Positions 45,084-58,700 are shown, numbered from the stretch's first letter. The stretch is DNA of 64,000 nucleotides from Colletes latitarsis (GCF_051014445.1 NW_027488366.1:16448001-16512000), one strand, 5' to 3'. The notes: generated by a model from the letters alone, not told the origin. Program-made: numbers and translations.

Positions 45084-45652
45084 ACCGGATCAGGGGGATG
45101 GGGATGACGGTGGCGGTCCATAAGACCGAGGTGATTGCGTTTCATTCACCTCGGCAGGATCCGCCACCCCCTCTGATTCGGGTGGGTGGGGCTGACATCG
45201 AGGTGAAGCCCCAGATCATGTATCTAGGGCTGATCCTCGATAGCCACTGGCGTTTCGAGAAGCATTTCCGCTGCCTGGTCCCCCGGTTGGAAAGGATGGT
45301 TGCGGCTCTGGGCCGGATCCTGCCCAACCTGGCGGGCCCGGCGGGCCGAGTTCGTCGCCTCTATGTGGCAATGGTCCAGTCGGTGGCCCTATACGGGGCC
45401 CCCGTCTGGGCGGACGACCTGGCTGCCTCCCGGCGCAGCATGACTATGCTGCGTCGGGTTCAGAGGCGCATGGCGCTCAGGGTCGTCCGCGGGTATCGGA
45501 CCATGTCACATGAGGCGGCGACGGTTCTAGCGGGGATGCCGCCCATGGACCTGCTCGCGCGGTCGCACGCGGTGATGTACAGGCACCGCGTCGACCGTCG
45601 CGCGGGGTGGGGGCGGTCCCGGGCGGGCAGGAACCTGCTTGGGGCGATTTGA
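45084..45652 (+). pseudogene. Non-LTR reverse transcriptase, C-terminal fragment (before frameshift)
   Basis: The frame is open from the truncation point and reads ...RIRGMGMTVAVHKTEV, so the ATG at 45098 is not a true start. Recognisable pieces are VAVHKTE (after the RT catalytic core), YLGLILD near 45220, a stretch with YVAMVQSVALYGAPVW near 45360 and RRVQRRMALRV near 45455. These match the end of the RT palm/thumb in R1-type ORF2 proteins (family knowledge). The endonuclease and catalytic YxDD parts are absent through 5' truncation. The frame runs into TGA at 45650-45652 while homology continues in the -1 frame, so the protein is broken. Confidence 0.8.
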
Positions 45653-46185
45653 AGCGCCAGGCCCGGCAGTCCGTGTTGCTCGCGTGGCAGGAGCGGCTGG
45701 CTCTGCCAACCGCGGGGCACCGGACTGTCGGCGCTGTTCGGCCACTCCTGACGGAGTGGCTGGACAGAGGCCATGGCAGCCTCACCTACCGGCTGGCACA
45801 GGTATTTTCCGGGCATGGCAGCTTCGGAAGATACCTGTGCCGGATAGGGAAGGAGCCGACGGCGCGTTGCTGCCACTGCGACGCTGAGCAGGACACGGCG
45901 GATCATACCCTGGAGGTATGCCCCGCGTGGGAGGGGGAGCGCCGTGTCCTGGTCGGCGTCGTCGGGCGGGATGTCTCGCTGCCGGGCGTGGTGCGCGCCA
46001 TGCTCGGCAGCGAGGAGAAGTGGAGGGCCGCGGCCGCCTTCTGCGAGAACGTAATGTTGCAGAAGGAGGCCGCGGGGAGGGAGCGCGAGCTTCAGCGGCG
46101 CGCTGAAGCTCGCGCTCGTGCGGTGGCCCGAGGTCGTCGCCCGGTCGCGAGGCGTCGCGGGCGGCCGCCTCGGCGTGGCGGATGA
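45607..46185 (+). pseudogene. Non-LTR ORF2 C-terminal domain with CCHC motif (after frameshift)
   Basis: This frame continues the same protein after a frameshift somewhere in about 45600-45652. From its first ATG, C88, C91, H100 and C105 form CX2CX8HX4C, followed by PAW. This is the zinc-finger motif that ends R1-type ORF2 proteins. YRLAQVFSGHGSFGRYL just before it is also typical. The tail is rich in Arg and Ala and ends at TGA 46183-46185. Its DNA includes a perfect 17-bp-stem hairpin at 46081-46117. The frameshift could be an assembly or sequencing error, as the flanking sequence is GC-rich with G runs. Confidence 0.78.
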
Positions 46186-46701
46186 CCTAGGCTGGGAGGG
46201 GGGTCCTGAGGGGACCCTCCTCCCGCCAGGCGGCGCCGGGTCGGACCGGTTGGGGGTAGGAGTGCCTCCCCCTACCGGTCCGACGCAAGGGGAGGCACAC
46301 TCGGCGGTCTGGTGCGGCCATGAACGCCCGGCCGCCGAGGGGTGGAAACGGAGTCGCGGGCGGTTGCGAGTTGGGGCTCGCAGCCGCCACTAAACGCGGC
46401 CCCGGGACGGATAGCGGCGGGATGGAGTGGCCCCGTCCCGCCGCTATGAGGCAGTGTGTCTACTGGGGGGACCGATTGTCCCCCCGGGGGATGGGCGCGA
46501 AAGCGCGGGCACGGGGAGGATACCGGAAGAATGCTTCGAGCGATTCCCGGTATCCTCCCAAAGCGTGCCGAAGGGTCACCGTGGGGTTTTTAGTGGGTAG
46601 GTCCCGCGCCTGTCGTTGTACGGGCGCGGGGAATCCCACACGCCCCTCCCACCTCTCCCCAAGGAGGTGGGAGGGAGTCTTTCGAAGATTTTACCCACGA
46701 C
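46186..46701 (+). other. 3' UTR of the non-LTR element, a chain of hairpins
   Basis: The 516-bp GC-rich 3' UTR contains successive inverted repeats: 46194-46224 (13-bp stem, one wobble), 46240-46284 (11-bp perfect outer stem plus inner pairing), 46301-46338 (7 bp), 46359-46388 (12 bp, one wobble), 46411-46447 (12 bp perfect), 46465-46485 (8 bp), 46514-46559 (13 bp perfect), 46593-46639 (8-bp inner and 5-bp outer stems) and 46644-46675 (12 bp perfect). Such structure may be what the element's own reverse transcriptase recognises (inference). Confidence 0.75.

Positions 46702-46728
<27 letters not shown>
46702..46728 (+). other. Poly(A) tail of the non-LTR element
   Basis: 27 uninterrupted A residues directly followed by satellite sequence GTAAGAGTCTGATGAG. 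The tract marks the 3' end of an RNA-mediated insertion. Its lack of interruptions suggests a young copy. Confidence 0.95.
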
Positions 46729-46732
<4 letters not shown>

Positions 46733-49700
46733 GAGTCTGATGAGTGAAAATCCCAGGGCTAACCTAGACCTAACATGCGTTATCCTCTAAAACATTGATC
46801 CAAACCAGGCCTAATGGACTGTTTCAGTGTGGTACCACTTTACTACGTGATACAAAGCAGAAAAAACCCTCGATCAGGTCAACATGTATGTTAAAACTGC
46901 AAAAGTATGACCCTGATGAGGGCAAATCCCAGGCCTAACCTAGACCTAACATGTCCTCTAAAATATTGATGGAAACCATGTTTAATTGACTGTCTCAGTG
47001 TTGTACTTCATTACTACGTGATGCAATCCAGAAAAAGCCCAGGATCTAGCCATGAAGTATGAGAAATATGCGAAAGAATGAGCCAGATGAGAGCAAATCC
47101 CAGACCTAACCCAGACCGAACATGAATTATTCTCTAAAATATTGATCGAAACCAGGTTAAATTGACTGTTTCAGTGTGGTACCACATTACTACGTGATCC
47201 AATCCAGAAATAGCCCAGGATCCAGCCATGAAGTATGAGAAATATGCGAAAGTATGAGCCTGATGGGGGCAAATCCTAGACCTAACCTAGACCTAACTTG
47301 CGTTATCCTCTAAAATATTGATCGAAACTAGGTTTAACCGACTGTTTCAGTGTGGAACCACATTGCTACGTGATCCAAACCAGAAAAAACCCAGGATCAG
47401 TTCAACAAGTATGTGAAGAATGCGAAAGTACGAGCCTGATGAGGGCAAATCCCAGACCTATCCCAGACCTAACTTGCGTTGTCCTCTAAAATATTGATGG
47501 AAACCAGGTTTCATTGACTGCTCCAGTGTGGTACTACATTACTACGTGATGCAATCCAGAAAAAGCCCAGGATCTAGCCATCAAGTATGAGAAATATGCG
47601 AAAGAATGAGCCTGATGAGAGCAAATCCCAGACCTAACCTAGACCTAACATGAATTATTCTCTAATATATTGATCGAAACCAGGTTTAGTTGACCGTTTC
47701 AGTGGGGCCCCACATTACTGCGTGATCCAAACCAGAAAAAACCCAGGATCCGTTCAACAAGTGTGTGAAGAATGCGAAAGTATGAGTCTGATGAGTGAAA
47801 ATCCCCGGCCTAACCTAGACCTAACATGCGTTATCCTCAAAAATATTGATCGAAACCAGGTTTAATCGACTGTTTCAGTGTGGTACCACACTACTACGTG
47901 ACCCAATCCAGAAAAAACCCAGGATCTGTTCAACAAGTATGTGAAAAACGCGAAAGTATGAGCCTGATGAGGGAAAATCCCAGACCTATCCCAGACCTAA
48001 CTTGCGTTATCCTCAAAAATATTGATCGAAACCAGGTTTAATCGACTGTTTCAGTGTGGTACCACATTACTACGTGATACAATCCAGAAATAGCCCAGGA
48101 TCTAGCCATGAAGTATGAGAAATATGCGAAAGTATGAGCCTGACGAGGGCAAATCCTAGACCTAACCCAGACCTAACATGCGTTATCCTCTAAAATATTT
48201 ATCAAGACCAGGTTTAATTGATTGTTTCTGTGTGGTCCCACATTACTTCGTGATCCAAACCAGCAAAAACCCAGGATCCGTTCAACAAGTATGAGAAGAA
48301 TGCGAAAGTATGAGTCTGATGAGTGAAAATCCCCGGCCTAACCTAGACCTAACATGCGTTATCCTCAAGAATATTGATCGAAACCAGGTTTAATCGACTG
48401 TTTCAGTGTGGTACCACACTACTACGTGACCCAATCCAGAAAAAACCCAGGATCTGTTCAACAAGTATGTGAAAAACGCGAAAGTATGAGCCTGATGAGG
48501 GCAAATCCCAGACCTATCCCAGACCTAACTTGCGTTATCCTCTAAAATATTGATCGAAACCAGGTTTAATTGACTGTTTCAGTGTGGTACCACATTACTA
48601 CGTGATCCAAACCAGAAAAAGCCCAGGATCAGTTCAACAAGTATGTGAAAAACGCGAAAGTATGAGCCTGACGAGGGCAAATCCCAGACCTAACCTAGAC
48701 CTAACATGAATTATTCTCTAATACATTGATCGAAACCAGGTTTAATTGACTGTTTCAGTGTGGTCCCACATTACTACGTGATCCAAACCAGAAAAAACCC
48801 AGGATCCGTTCAACAAGTATGTGAAGAATGCGAAAGTATGAGCCTGATGAGAGCAAATCCCAGACCTAACCTAGACCTAACATGAATTATTCTCTAAAAT
48901 ATTGATCGAAACCAGGTTTAATTGACTGTTTCAGTGTGGTACCACATTACTACGTGATCCAAACCAGAAAAAGCCCAGGATCAGTTCAACAAGTATGTGA
49001 AAAACGCGAAAGTATGAGCCTGATGAGGGCGAATCCCAGACCTATGCCAGACCTAACTTGCGTTATCCTCAAAAATATTGATCGAAACCAGGTTTAATCG
49101 ACTGTTTCAGTGTGGTACCGCACTACTACGTGACCCAATCCAGAAAAAACCCAGGATCCGTTCAACAAGTATGAGAAGAATGCGAAAGTATGAGTCTGAT
49201 GAGTGAAAATCCCTGACCTATCCCAGACCTAACTTGCGTTATCCTCAAAAATATTGATCGAAACCAGGTTTAATCGACTGTTTCAGTGTGGTACCGCACT
49301 ACTACGTGACCCAATCCAGAAAAAACCCAGGATCCGTTCAACAAGTATGTGAAGAATGCGAAAGTATGAGCCTGATGAGAGCAAATGCCAGACCTAACCT
49401 AGACCTAACATGAATTATTCTCTAAAATATTGATCGAAACCAGGTTTAATTGACTGTTTCAGTGTGGTACCACATTACTACGTGATCCAAACCAGAAAAA
49501 GCCCAGGATCAGTTCAACAAGTATGTGAAAAACGCGAAAGTATGAGCCTGATGAGGGCGAATCCCAGACCTATGCCAGACCTAACTTGCGTTATCCTCTA
49601 AAATATTGATCGAAACCAGGTTTAATTGACTGTTTCAGCGTGGTACCACATTACTACGTGATACAATCCAGAAACAGTCCAGAAGCTAGCCATGAAGTAT

Positions 49701-52700
49701 GAGAAATATGCGAAAGTATGAGCCTGATGATGGCAAATCCAAGACCTAACCCAAACCTAACATGAGTTATCCTCTAAAATATTTATCAAGACCAGGTTTA
49801 ATTGAATGTTTCAGTGTGGTACCACACTACTACGTGAACCAAACCAGAAAAAACCCTGTATCTGTTCAACAAGTATGTGAAGTGTGCGAAAGTATGAGTC
49901 TGATGAGGGCAAATCCCAGACCTATCCCAGACCTAACATGCGTTATCCTCTAAAATATTTATCAAGACCAGGTTTAATTGATTGTTTCAGTGTGGTCCCA
50001 CATTATTACGTGATCCAAACCAGAAAAAACCCAGGATCCGTTCAACAAGTATGTGAAGAATGCGAAAGTATGAGTCTGATGAGTGAAAATCCCTGACCTA
50101 ACCTAGACCTAACATGCGTTATCCTCTAAAATGTTGATCCAAACCAGGTTTAATGGACTGTTTCAGTGTGGTACCACACTACTACGTGATCCAAACCAGA
50201 AAAAACCCAGGATCTGTTCAACAAGTATGTGAAAAACGCGAAGGTATGAGCCTGATGTGGGCAAATCCCAGACCTATCCCAGACCTAACTTGCGTTGTCC
50301 TCTAAGATATTGATGGAAACCAGGTTTAATTGACTGTTTCAGTGTTGTACTTCATTACTACGTGATGCAATCCAGAAAAAGCCCAGGATCTAGCCATGAA
50401 GTATGAGAAATATGCGAAAGAATGAGCCTGATGAGAGCAAATCCCAGACCTAACCTAGACCTAACATGAATTATTCTCTAATATATTGATCGAAACCAGG
50501 TTTAGTTGACCGTTTCAGTGTGGCCCCACATTACTGCGTGATCCAAACCAGAAAAAACCCAGGATCCGTTCAACAAGTGTGTGTAGAATGCGAAAGTATG
50601 AGTCTGATGAGTGAAAATCCCCGGCCTAACCTAGACCTAACATGCGTTATCCTCAAAAATATTGATCGAAACCAGGTTTAATCGACTGTTTCAGTGTGGT
50701 ACCACACTACTACGTGACCCAATCCAGAAAAAACCCAGGATCTGTTCAACAAGTAGGTGAAAAACGCGAAAGTATGAGCCTGATGAGGGAAAATCCCAGA
50801 CCTATCCCAGACCTAACTTGCGTTATCCTCAAAAATATTGATCGGAACCATGTTTAATCGACTGTTTCAGTGTGGTACCGCACTACTACGTGACCCAATC
50901 CAGAAAAAACCCAGGATCCGTTCAACAAGTATGAGAAGAATGCGAAAGTATGAGTCTGATGAGTGAAAATCCCAGGCCTAACCTAGACCTAACATGAATT
51001 ATTCTCTAAAATATTGATCAAAACTAGGTTTAATTGACTGTTTCAGTGTGGTACCACATTACTACGTGATCCAAACCAGAAAAAACCCAGGATCCGTTCA
51101 ACAAGTATGAGAAGAATGCGAAAGTATGAGTCTGATGAGTGAAAATCCCAGGCCTAACCTAGACCTAACATGCGTTATCCTCAAAAATATTGATCGAAAC
51201 CTGGTTTAATCGACTGTTTCAGTGTGGTCCCACATTACTACGTGATCCAACCAGAAAAAACCCAGGATCCGTTCAACAAGTATGTGAAGAATGCGAAAGT
51301 ATGAGTCTGATAAGTGAAAATCCCAGACCTAACCTAGACCTAACATGCGTTATCCTCTAAAATGTTGATCCAAACCAGGTTTAATGGACTGTTTCAGTGT
51401 GGTACCACACTAGTACGTGATCCAAACCAGAAAAAACCCAGGATCTGTTCAACAAGTATGTGAAAAACGCGAAAGTATGAGCCTGATGTGGGCAAATCCC
51501 AGACCTATCCCAGACCTAACTTGCGTTGTCCTCTAAGATATTGATGGAAACCAGGTTTAATTGACTGTTTCAGTGTTGTACTTCATTACTACGTGATGCA
51601 ATCCAGAAAAAGCCCAGGATCTAGCCATCAAGTATGAGAAATATGCGAAAGAATGAGCCTGATGAGAGCAAATCCCAGACCTAACCTAGACCTAACATGA
51701 GTTATCCTCTAAAATATTTATCAAGACCAGGTTTAATTGAATGTTTCAGTGTGGTACCACATTACTACGTGAACCAAACCAGAAAAAACCCTGTATCTGT
51801 TCAACAAGTATGTGAAGTGTGCGAAAGTATGAGTCTGATGAGGGCAAATCCCAGACCTATCCCAGACCTAACATGCGTTATCCTCTAAAATATTTATCAA
51901 GACCAGGTTTAATTGATTGTTTCAGTGTGGTCCCACATTATTACGTGATCCAAACCAGAAAAAACCCAGGATCCGTTCAACAAGTATGTGAAGAATGCGA
52001 AAGTATGAGTCTGATGAGTGAAAATCCCTGACCTAACCTAGACCTAACATGCGTTATCCTCTAAAATGTTGATCCAAACCAGGTTTAATGGACTGTTTCA
52101 GTGTGGTACCACACTACTACGTGATCCAAACCAGAAAAAACCCAGGATCTGTTCAACAAGTATGTGAAAAACGCGAAGGTATGAGCCTGATGTGGGCAAA
52201 TCCCAGACCTATCCCAGACCTAACTTGCGTTGTCCTCTAAGATATTGATGGAAACCAGGTTTAATTGACTGTTTCAGTGTTGTACTTCATTACTACGTGA
52301 TGCAATCCAGAAAAAGCCCAGGATCTAGCCATCAAGTATGAGAAATATGCGAAAGAATGAGCCTGATGAGAGCAAATCCCAGACCTAACCTAGACCTAAC
52401 ATGAATTATTCTCTAATATATTGATCGAAACCAGGTTTAGTTGACCGTTTCAGTGTGGCCCCACATTACTGCGTGATCCAAACCAGAAAAAACCCAGGAT
52501 CCGTTCAACAAGTGTGTGAAGAATGCGAAAGTATGAGTCTGATGAGTGAAAATCCCCGGCCTAACCTAGACCTAACATGCGTTATCCTCAAAAATATTGA
52601 TCGAAACCAGGTTTAATCGACTGTTTCAGTGTGGTACCACACTACTACGTGACCCAATCCAGAAAAAACCCAGGATCTGTTCAACAAGTATGTGAAAAAC

Positions 52701-55700
52701 GCGAAAGTATGAGCCTGATGAGGGAAAATCCCAGACCTATCCCAGACCTAACTTGCGTTATCCTCTAAAATATTGATCGAAACCATGTTTAATCGACTGT
52801 TTCAGTGTGGTACCGCACTACTACGTGACCCAATCCAGAAAAAACCCAGGATCCGTTCAACAAGTATGAGAAGAATGCGAAAGTATGAGTCTGATGAGTG
52901 AAAATCCCAGGCCTAACCTAGACCTAACATGAATTATTCTCTAAAATATTGATCAAAACTAGGTTTAATTGACTGTTTCAGTGTGGTACCACATTACTAC
53001 GTGATCCAAACCAGAAAAAACCCAGGATCCGTTCAACAAGTATGAGAAGAATGCGAAAGTATGAGTCTGATGAGTGAAAATCCCAGGCCTAACCTAGACC
53101 TAACATGCGTTATCCTCAAAAATATTGATCGAAACCTGGTTTAATCGACTGTTTCAGTGTGGTCCCACATTACTACGTGATCCAAACCAGAAAAAACCCA
53201 GGATCCGTTCAACAAGTATGTGAAGAATGCGAAAGTATGAGTCTGATAAGTGAAAATCCCAGACCTAACCTAGACCTAACATGCGTTATCCTCTAAAATG
53301 TTGATCCAAACCAGGTTTAATGGACTGTTTCAGTGTGGTACCACACTAGTACGTGATCCAAACCAGAAAAAACCCAGGATCTGTTCAACAAGTATGTGAA
53401 AAACGCGAAAGTATGAGCCTGATGTGGGCAAATCCCAGACCTATCCCAGACCTAACTTGCGTTGTCCTCTAAGATATTGATGGAAACCAGGTTTAATTGA
53501 CTGTTTCAGTGTTGTACTTCATTACTACGTGATGCAATCCAGAAAAAGCCCAGGATCTAGCCATCAAGTATGAGAAATATGCGAAAGAATGAGCCTGATG
53601 AGAGCAAATCCCAGACCTAACCTAGACCTAACATGAATTATTCTCTAATATATTGATCGAAACCAGGTTTAGTTGACTGTTTCAGTGTGGTCCCACATTA
53701 CTACGTGATCCAAACCAGAAACAACCCAGGATCCGTTCAACAAGTATGTGAAGAATGCGAAAGTATGAGTCTGATGAGTGAAAATCCCAGGCCTAACCTA
53801 GACCTAACATGCGTTATCCTCAAAAATATTGATCGAAACCTGGCTTAATCGACTGTTTCAGTGTGGTACCACATTACTATGCGATCCAAACCAGAAAATA
53901 ACACAGGATCTGCCAAACGAGTATCTGAAGTGTGCGAAAGTATGAGCCTGATGAGAGCAAATCCCAGACCTAACCTAGACCTAACATGAATTATTCTCTA
54001 AAATATTGATCGAAACCAGGTTTAATTGACTGTTTCAGTGTGGTACCACATTACTACGTGATCCAAACCAGAAAAAGCCCAGGATCAGTTCAACAAGTAT
54101 GTGAAAAACGCGAAAGTATGAGCCTGATGAGGGCGAATCCCAGACCTATGCCAGACCTAACTTGCGTTATCCTCTAAAATATTGATCGAAACCAGGTTTA
54201 ATTGACTGTTTCAGCGTGGTACCCCATTACTACGTGATACAATCCAGAAACAGCCCATAAGCTAGCCATGAAGTATGAGAAATATGCGAAAGTATGAGCC
54301 TGATGATGGCAAATCCAAGACCTAACCCAAACCTAACATGAGTTATCCTCTAAAATATTTATCAAGACCAGGTTTAATTGAATGTTTCAGTGTGGTACCA
54401 CATTACTACGTGAACCAAACCAGAAAAAACCCTGTATCCGTTCAACAAGTATGTGAAGTGTGCGAAAGTATGAGTCTGATGAGGGCAAATCCCAGACCTA
54501 TCCCAGACCTAACATGCGTTATCCTCTAAAATATTTATCAAGACCAGGTTTAATTGATTGTTTCAGTGTGGTCCCACATTATTACGTGATCCAAACCAGA
54601 AAAAACCCAGGATCCGTTCAACAAGTATGTGAAGAATGCGAAAGTATGAGTCTGATGAGTGAAAATCCCTGACCTAACCTAGACCTAACATGCGTTATCC
54701 TCTAAAATGTTGATCCAAACCAGGTTTAATGGACTGTTTCAGTCTGGTACCACACTACTACGTGATCCAAACCAGCAAAAACCCAGGATCTGTTCAACAA
54801 GTATGTGAAAAACGCGAAGGTATGAGCCTGATGTGGGCAAATCCCAGACCTATCCCAGACCTAACTTGCGTTGTCCTCTAAGATATTGATGGAAACCAGG
54901 TTTAATTGACTGTTTCAGTGTTGTACTTCATTACTACGTGATGCAATCCAGAAAAAGCCCAGGATCTAGCCATCAAGTATGAGAAATATGCGAAAGAATG
55001 AGCCTGATGAGAGCAAATCCCAGACCTAACCTAGACCTAACATGAATTATTCTCTAATATATTGATCGAAACCAGGTTTAGCTGACCGTTTCAGTGTGGC
55101 CCCACATTACTGCGTGATCCAAACCAGAAAAAACCCAGGATCCGTTCAACAAGTGTGTGAAGAATGCGAAAGTATGAGTCTGATAAGTGAAAATCGCAGA
55201 CCTAACCTAGACCTAACATGCGTTATCCTCTAAAATGTTGATCCAAACCAGGTTTAATGGACTGTTTCAGTGTGGTACCACACTAGTACGTGATCCAAAC
55301 CAGAAAAAACCCAGGATCTGTTCAACAAGTATGTGAAAAACGCGAAAGTATGAGCCTGATGTGGGCAAATCCCAGACCTATCCCAGACCTAACTTGCGTT
55401 GTCCTCTAAGATATTGATGGAAACCAGGTTTAATTGACTGTTTCCGTGTTGTACTTCATTACTACGTGATGCAATCCAGAAAAAGCCCAGGATCTAGCCA
55501 TCAAGTATGAGAAATATGCGAAAGAATGAGCCTGATGAGAGCAAATCCCAGACCTAACCTAGACCTAACATGAATTATTCTCTAATATATTGATCGAAAC
55601 CAGGTTTAGTTGACCGTTTCAGTGTGGCCCCACATTACTGCGTGATCCAAACCAGAAAAAACCCAGGATCCGTTCAACAAGTGTGTGAAGAATGCGAAAG

Positions 55701-58700
55701 TATGAGTCTGATGAGTGAAAATCCCCGGCCTAACCTAGACCTAACATGCGTTATCCTCAAAAATAATGATCGAAACCAGGTTTAATCGACTGTTTCAGTG
55801 TGGTACCACACTACTACGTGACCCAATCCAGAAAAAACCCAGGATCTGTTCAACAAGTATGTGAAAAACGCGAAAGTATGAGCCTGATGAGGGAAAATCC
55901 CAGACCTATCCCAGACCTAACTTGCGTTATCCTCAAAAATATTGATCGAAACCAGGTTTAATCGACTGTTTCAGTGTGGTACCGCACTACTACGTGACCC
56001 AATCCAGAAAAAACCCAGGATCCGTTCAACAAGTATGTGAAGAATGCGAAAGTATGAGCCTGATGAGAGCAAATCCCAGACCTAACCTAGACCTAACATG
56101 AATTATTCTCTAAAATATTGATCGAAACCAGGTTTAATTGACTGTTTCAGTGTGGTACCACATTACTACGTGATCCAAACCAGAAAAAGCCCAGGATCAG
56201 TTCAACAAGTATGTGAAAAACGCGAAAGTATGAGCCTGATGATGGCAAATCCAAGACCTAACCCAAACCTAACATGAGTTATCCTCTAAAATATTTATCA
56301 AGACCAGGTTTAATTGAATGTTTCAGTGTGGTACCACATTACTACGTGAACCAAACCAGAAAAAACCCTGTATCTGTTCAACAAGTATGTGAAGTGTGCG
56401 AAAGTATGAGTCTGATGAGGGCAAATCCCAGACCTATCCCAGACCTAACATGCGTTATCCTCTAAAATATTTATCAAGACCAGGTTTAATTGATTGTTTC
56501 AGTGTGGTCCCACATTATTACGTGATCCAAACCAGAAAAAACCCAGGATCCGTTCAACAAGTATGTGAAGAATGCGAAAGTATGAGTCTGATGAGTGAAA
56601 ATCCCTGACCTAACCTAGTCCTAACATGCGTTATCCTCTAAAATGTTGATCCAAACCAGGTTTAATGGACTGTTTCAGTGTGGTACCACACTACTACGTG
56701 ATGCAATCCAGAAAAAGCCCAGGATCTAGCCATCAAGTATGAGAAATATGCGAAAGAATGAGCCTGATGAGAGCAAATCCCAGACCTAACCTAGACCTAA
56801 CATGAATTATTCTCTAATATATTGATCGAAACCAGGTTTAGCTGACCGTTTCGGTGTGGCCCCACATTACTGCGTGATCCAAACCAGAAAAAACCCAGGA
56901 TCCGTTCAACAAGTGTGTGAAGAATGCGAAAGTATGAGTCTGATAAGTGAAAATCCCAGACCTAACCTAGACCTAACATGCGTTATCCTCTAAAATGTTG
57001 ATCCAAACCAGGTTTAATGGACTGTTTCAGTGTGGTACCACACTAGTACGTGATCCAAACCAGAAAAAACCCAGGATCTGTTCAACAAGTATGTGAAAAA
57101 CGCGAAAGTATGAGCCTGATGTGGGCAAATCCCAGACCTATCCCAGACCTAACTTGCGTTGTCCTCTAAGATATTGATGGAAACCAGGTTTAATTGACTG
57201 TTTCAGTGTTGTACTTCATTACTACGTGATGCAATCCAGAAAAAGCCCAGGATCTAGCCATCAAGTATGAGAAATATGCGAAAGAATGAGCCTGATGAGA
57301 GCAAATCCCAGACCTAACCTAGACCTAACATGAATTATTCTCTAATATATTGATCGAAACCAGGTTTAGTTGACCGTTTCAGTGTGGCCCCACATTACTG
57401 CGTGATCCAAACCAGAAAAAACCCAGGATCCGTTCAAGAAGTGTGTGAAGAATGCGAAAGTATGAGTCTGATGAGTGAAAATCCCCGGCCTAACCTAGAC
57501 CTAACATGCGTTATCCTCAAAAATATTGATCGAAACCAGGTTTAATCGACTGTTTCAGTGTGGTACCACACTACTACGTGACCCAATCCAGAAAAAACCC
57601 AGGATCTGTTCAACAAGTATGTGAAAAACGCGAAAGTATGAGCCTGATGAGGGAAAATCCCAGACCTATCCCAGACCTAACTTGCGTTATCCTCAAAAAT
57701 ATTGATCGAAACCAGGTTTAATCGACTGTTTCAGTGTGGTACCGCACTACTACGTGACCCAATCCAGAAAAAACCCAGGATCCGTTCAACAAGTATGTGA
57801 AGAATGCGAAAGTATGAGCCTGATGAGAGCAAATCCCAGACCTAACCTAGACCTAACATGAATTATTCTCTAAAATATTGATCGAAACCAGGTTTAATTG
57901 ACTGTTTCAGTGTGGTACCACATTACTACGTGATCCAAACCAGAAAAAGCCCAGGATCAGTTCAACAAGTATGTGAAAAACGCGAAAGTATGAGCCTGAT
58001 GAGGGCGAATCCCAGACCTATGCCAGACCTAACTTGCGTTATCCTCTAAAATATTGATCGAAACCAGGTTTAATTGACTGTTTCAGCGTGGTACCACATT
58101 ACTACGTGATACAATCCAGAAACAGCCCAGAAGCTAGCCATGAAGTATGAGAAATATGCGAAAGTATGAGCCTGATGATGGCAAATCCAAGACCTAACCC
58201 AAACCTAACATGAGTTATCCTCTAAAATATATATCAAGACCAGGTTTAATTGAATGTTTCAGTGTGGTACCACATTACTACGTGAACCAAACCAGAAAAA
58301 ACCCTGTATCTGTTCAACAAGTATGTGAAGTGTGCGAAAGTATGAGTCTGATGAGGGCAAATCCCAGACCTATCCCAGACCTAACATGAGTTATCCTCTA
58401 AAATATTTATCAAGACCAGGTTTAATTGATTGTTTCAGTGTGGTCCCACATTATTACGTGATCCAAACCAGAAAAAACCCAGGATCCGTTCAACAAGTAT
58501 GTGAAGAATGCGAAAGTATGAGTCTGATGAGTGAAAATCCCTGACCTAACCTAGACCTAACATGCGTTATCCTCTAAAATGTTGATCCAAACCAGGTTTA
58601 ATGGACTGTTTCAGTGTGGTACCACACTACTACGTGATCCAAACCAGAAAAAACCCAGGATCTGTTCAACAAGTATGTGAAAAACGCGAAGGTATGAGCC

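Larger units (their letters stand above)
45084..46728 (+). mobile_element. 5'-truncated R1-clade-like non-LTR retrotransposon
   Basis: A GC-rich island of 1645 bp interrupts the satellite. It starts abruptly inside a reverse transcriptase reading frame and ends in 27 A residues (46702-46728), the usual result of incomplete target-primed reverse transcription. The coding remnant has the VAVHKTE and YLGLILD motifs and a C-terminal CCHC motif of the R1/I-type ORF2. A frameshift separates the two parts. No exact target duplication is found; flanks GTATGAGCCTGAT and GTAAGAGTCTGAT match in 11 of 13 positions but belong to different monomer types. Family assignment within the clade needs a database comparison. 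Confidence 0.88.

Noticed and set aside
45460..46390. Minus-strand and alternate-frame ORFs in the GC-rich island (148, 102, 91 and 67 aa)
   Set aside because: High GC content gives few stops. The sense frames with the R1-type motifs explain the region.
46702..46728. Poly(A) as a simple microsatellite
   Set aside because: It lies exactly at the 3' end of the non-LTR element, so it is better explained as the retrotransposition tail.
46320..46790. 156-aa ORF running from the 3' UTR through the poly(A) into satellite
   Set aside because: It crosses the poly(A) tract and the insertion boundary, encodes a Lys run from the A tail and then satellite sequence, and cannot be a real gene.
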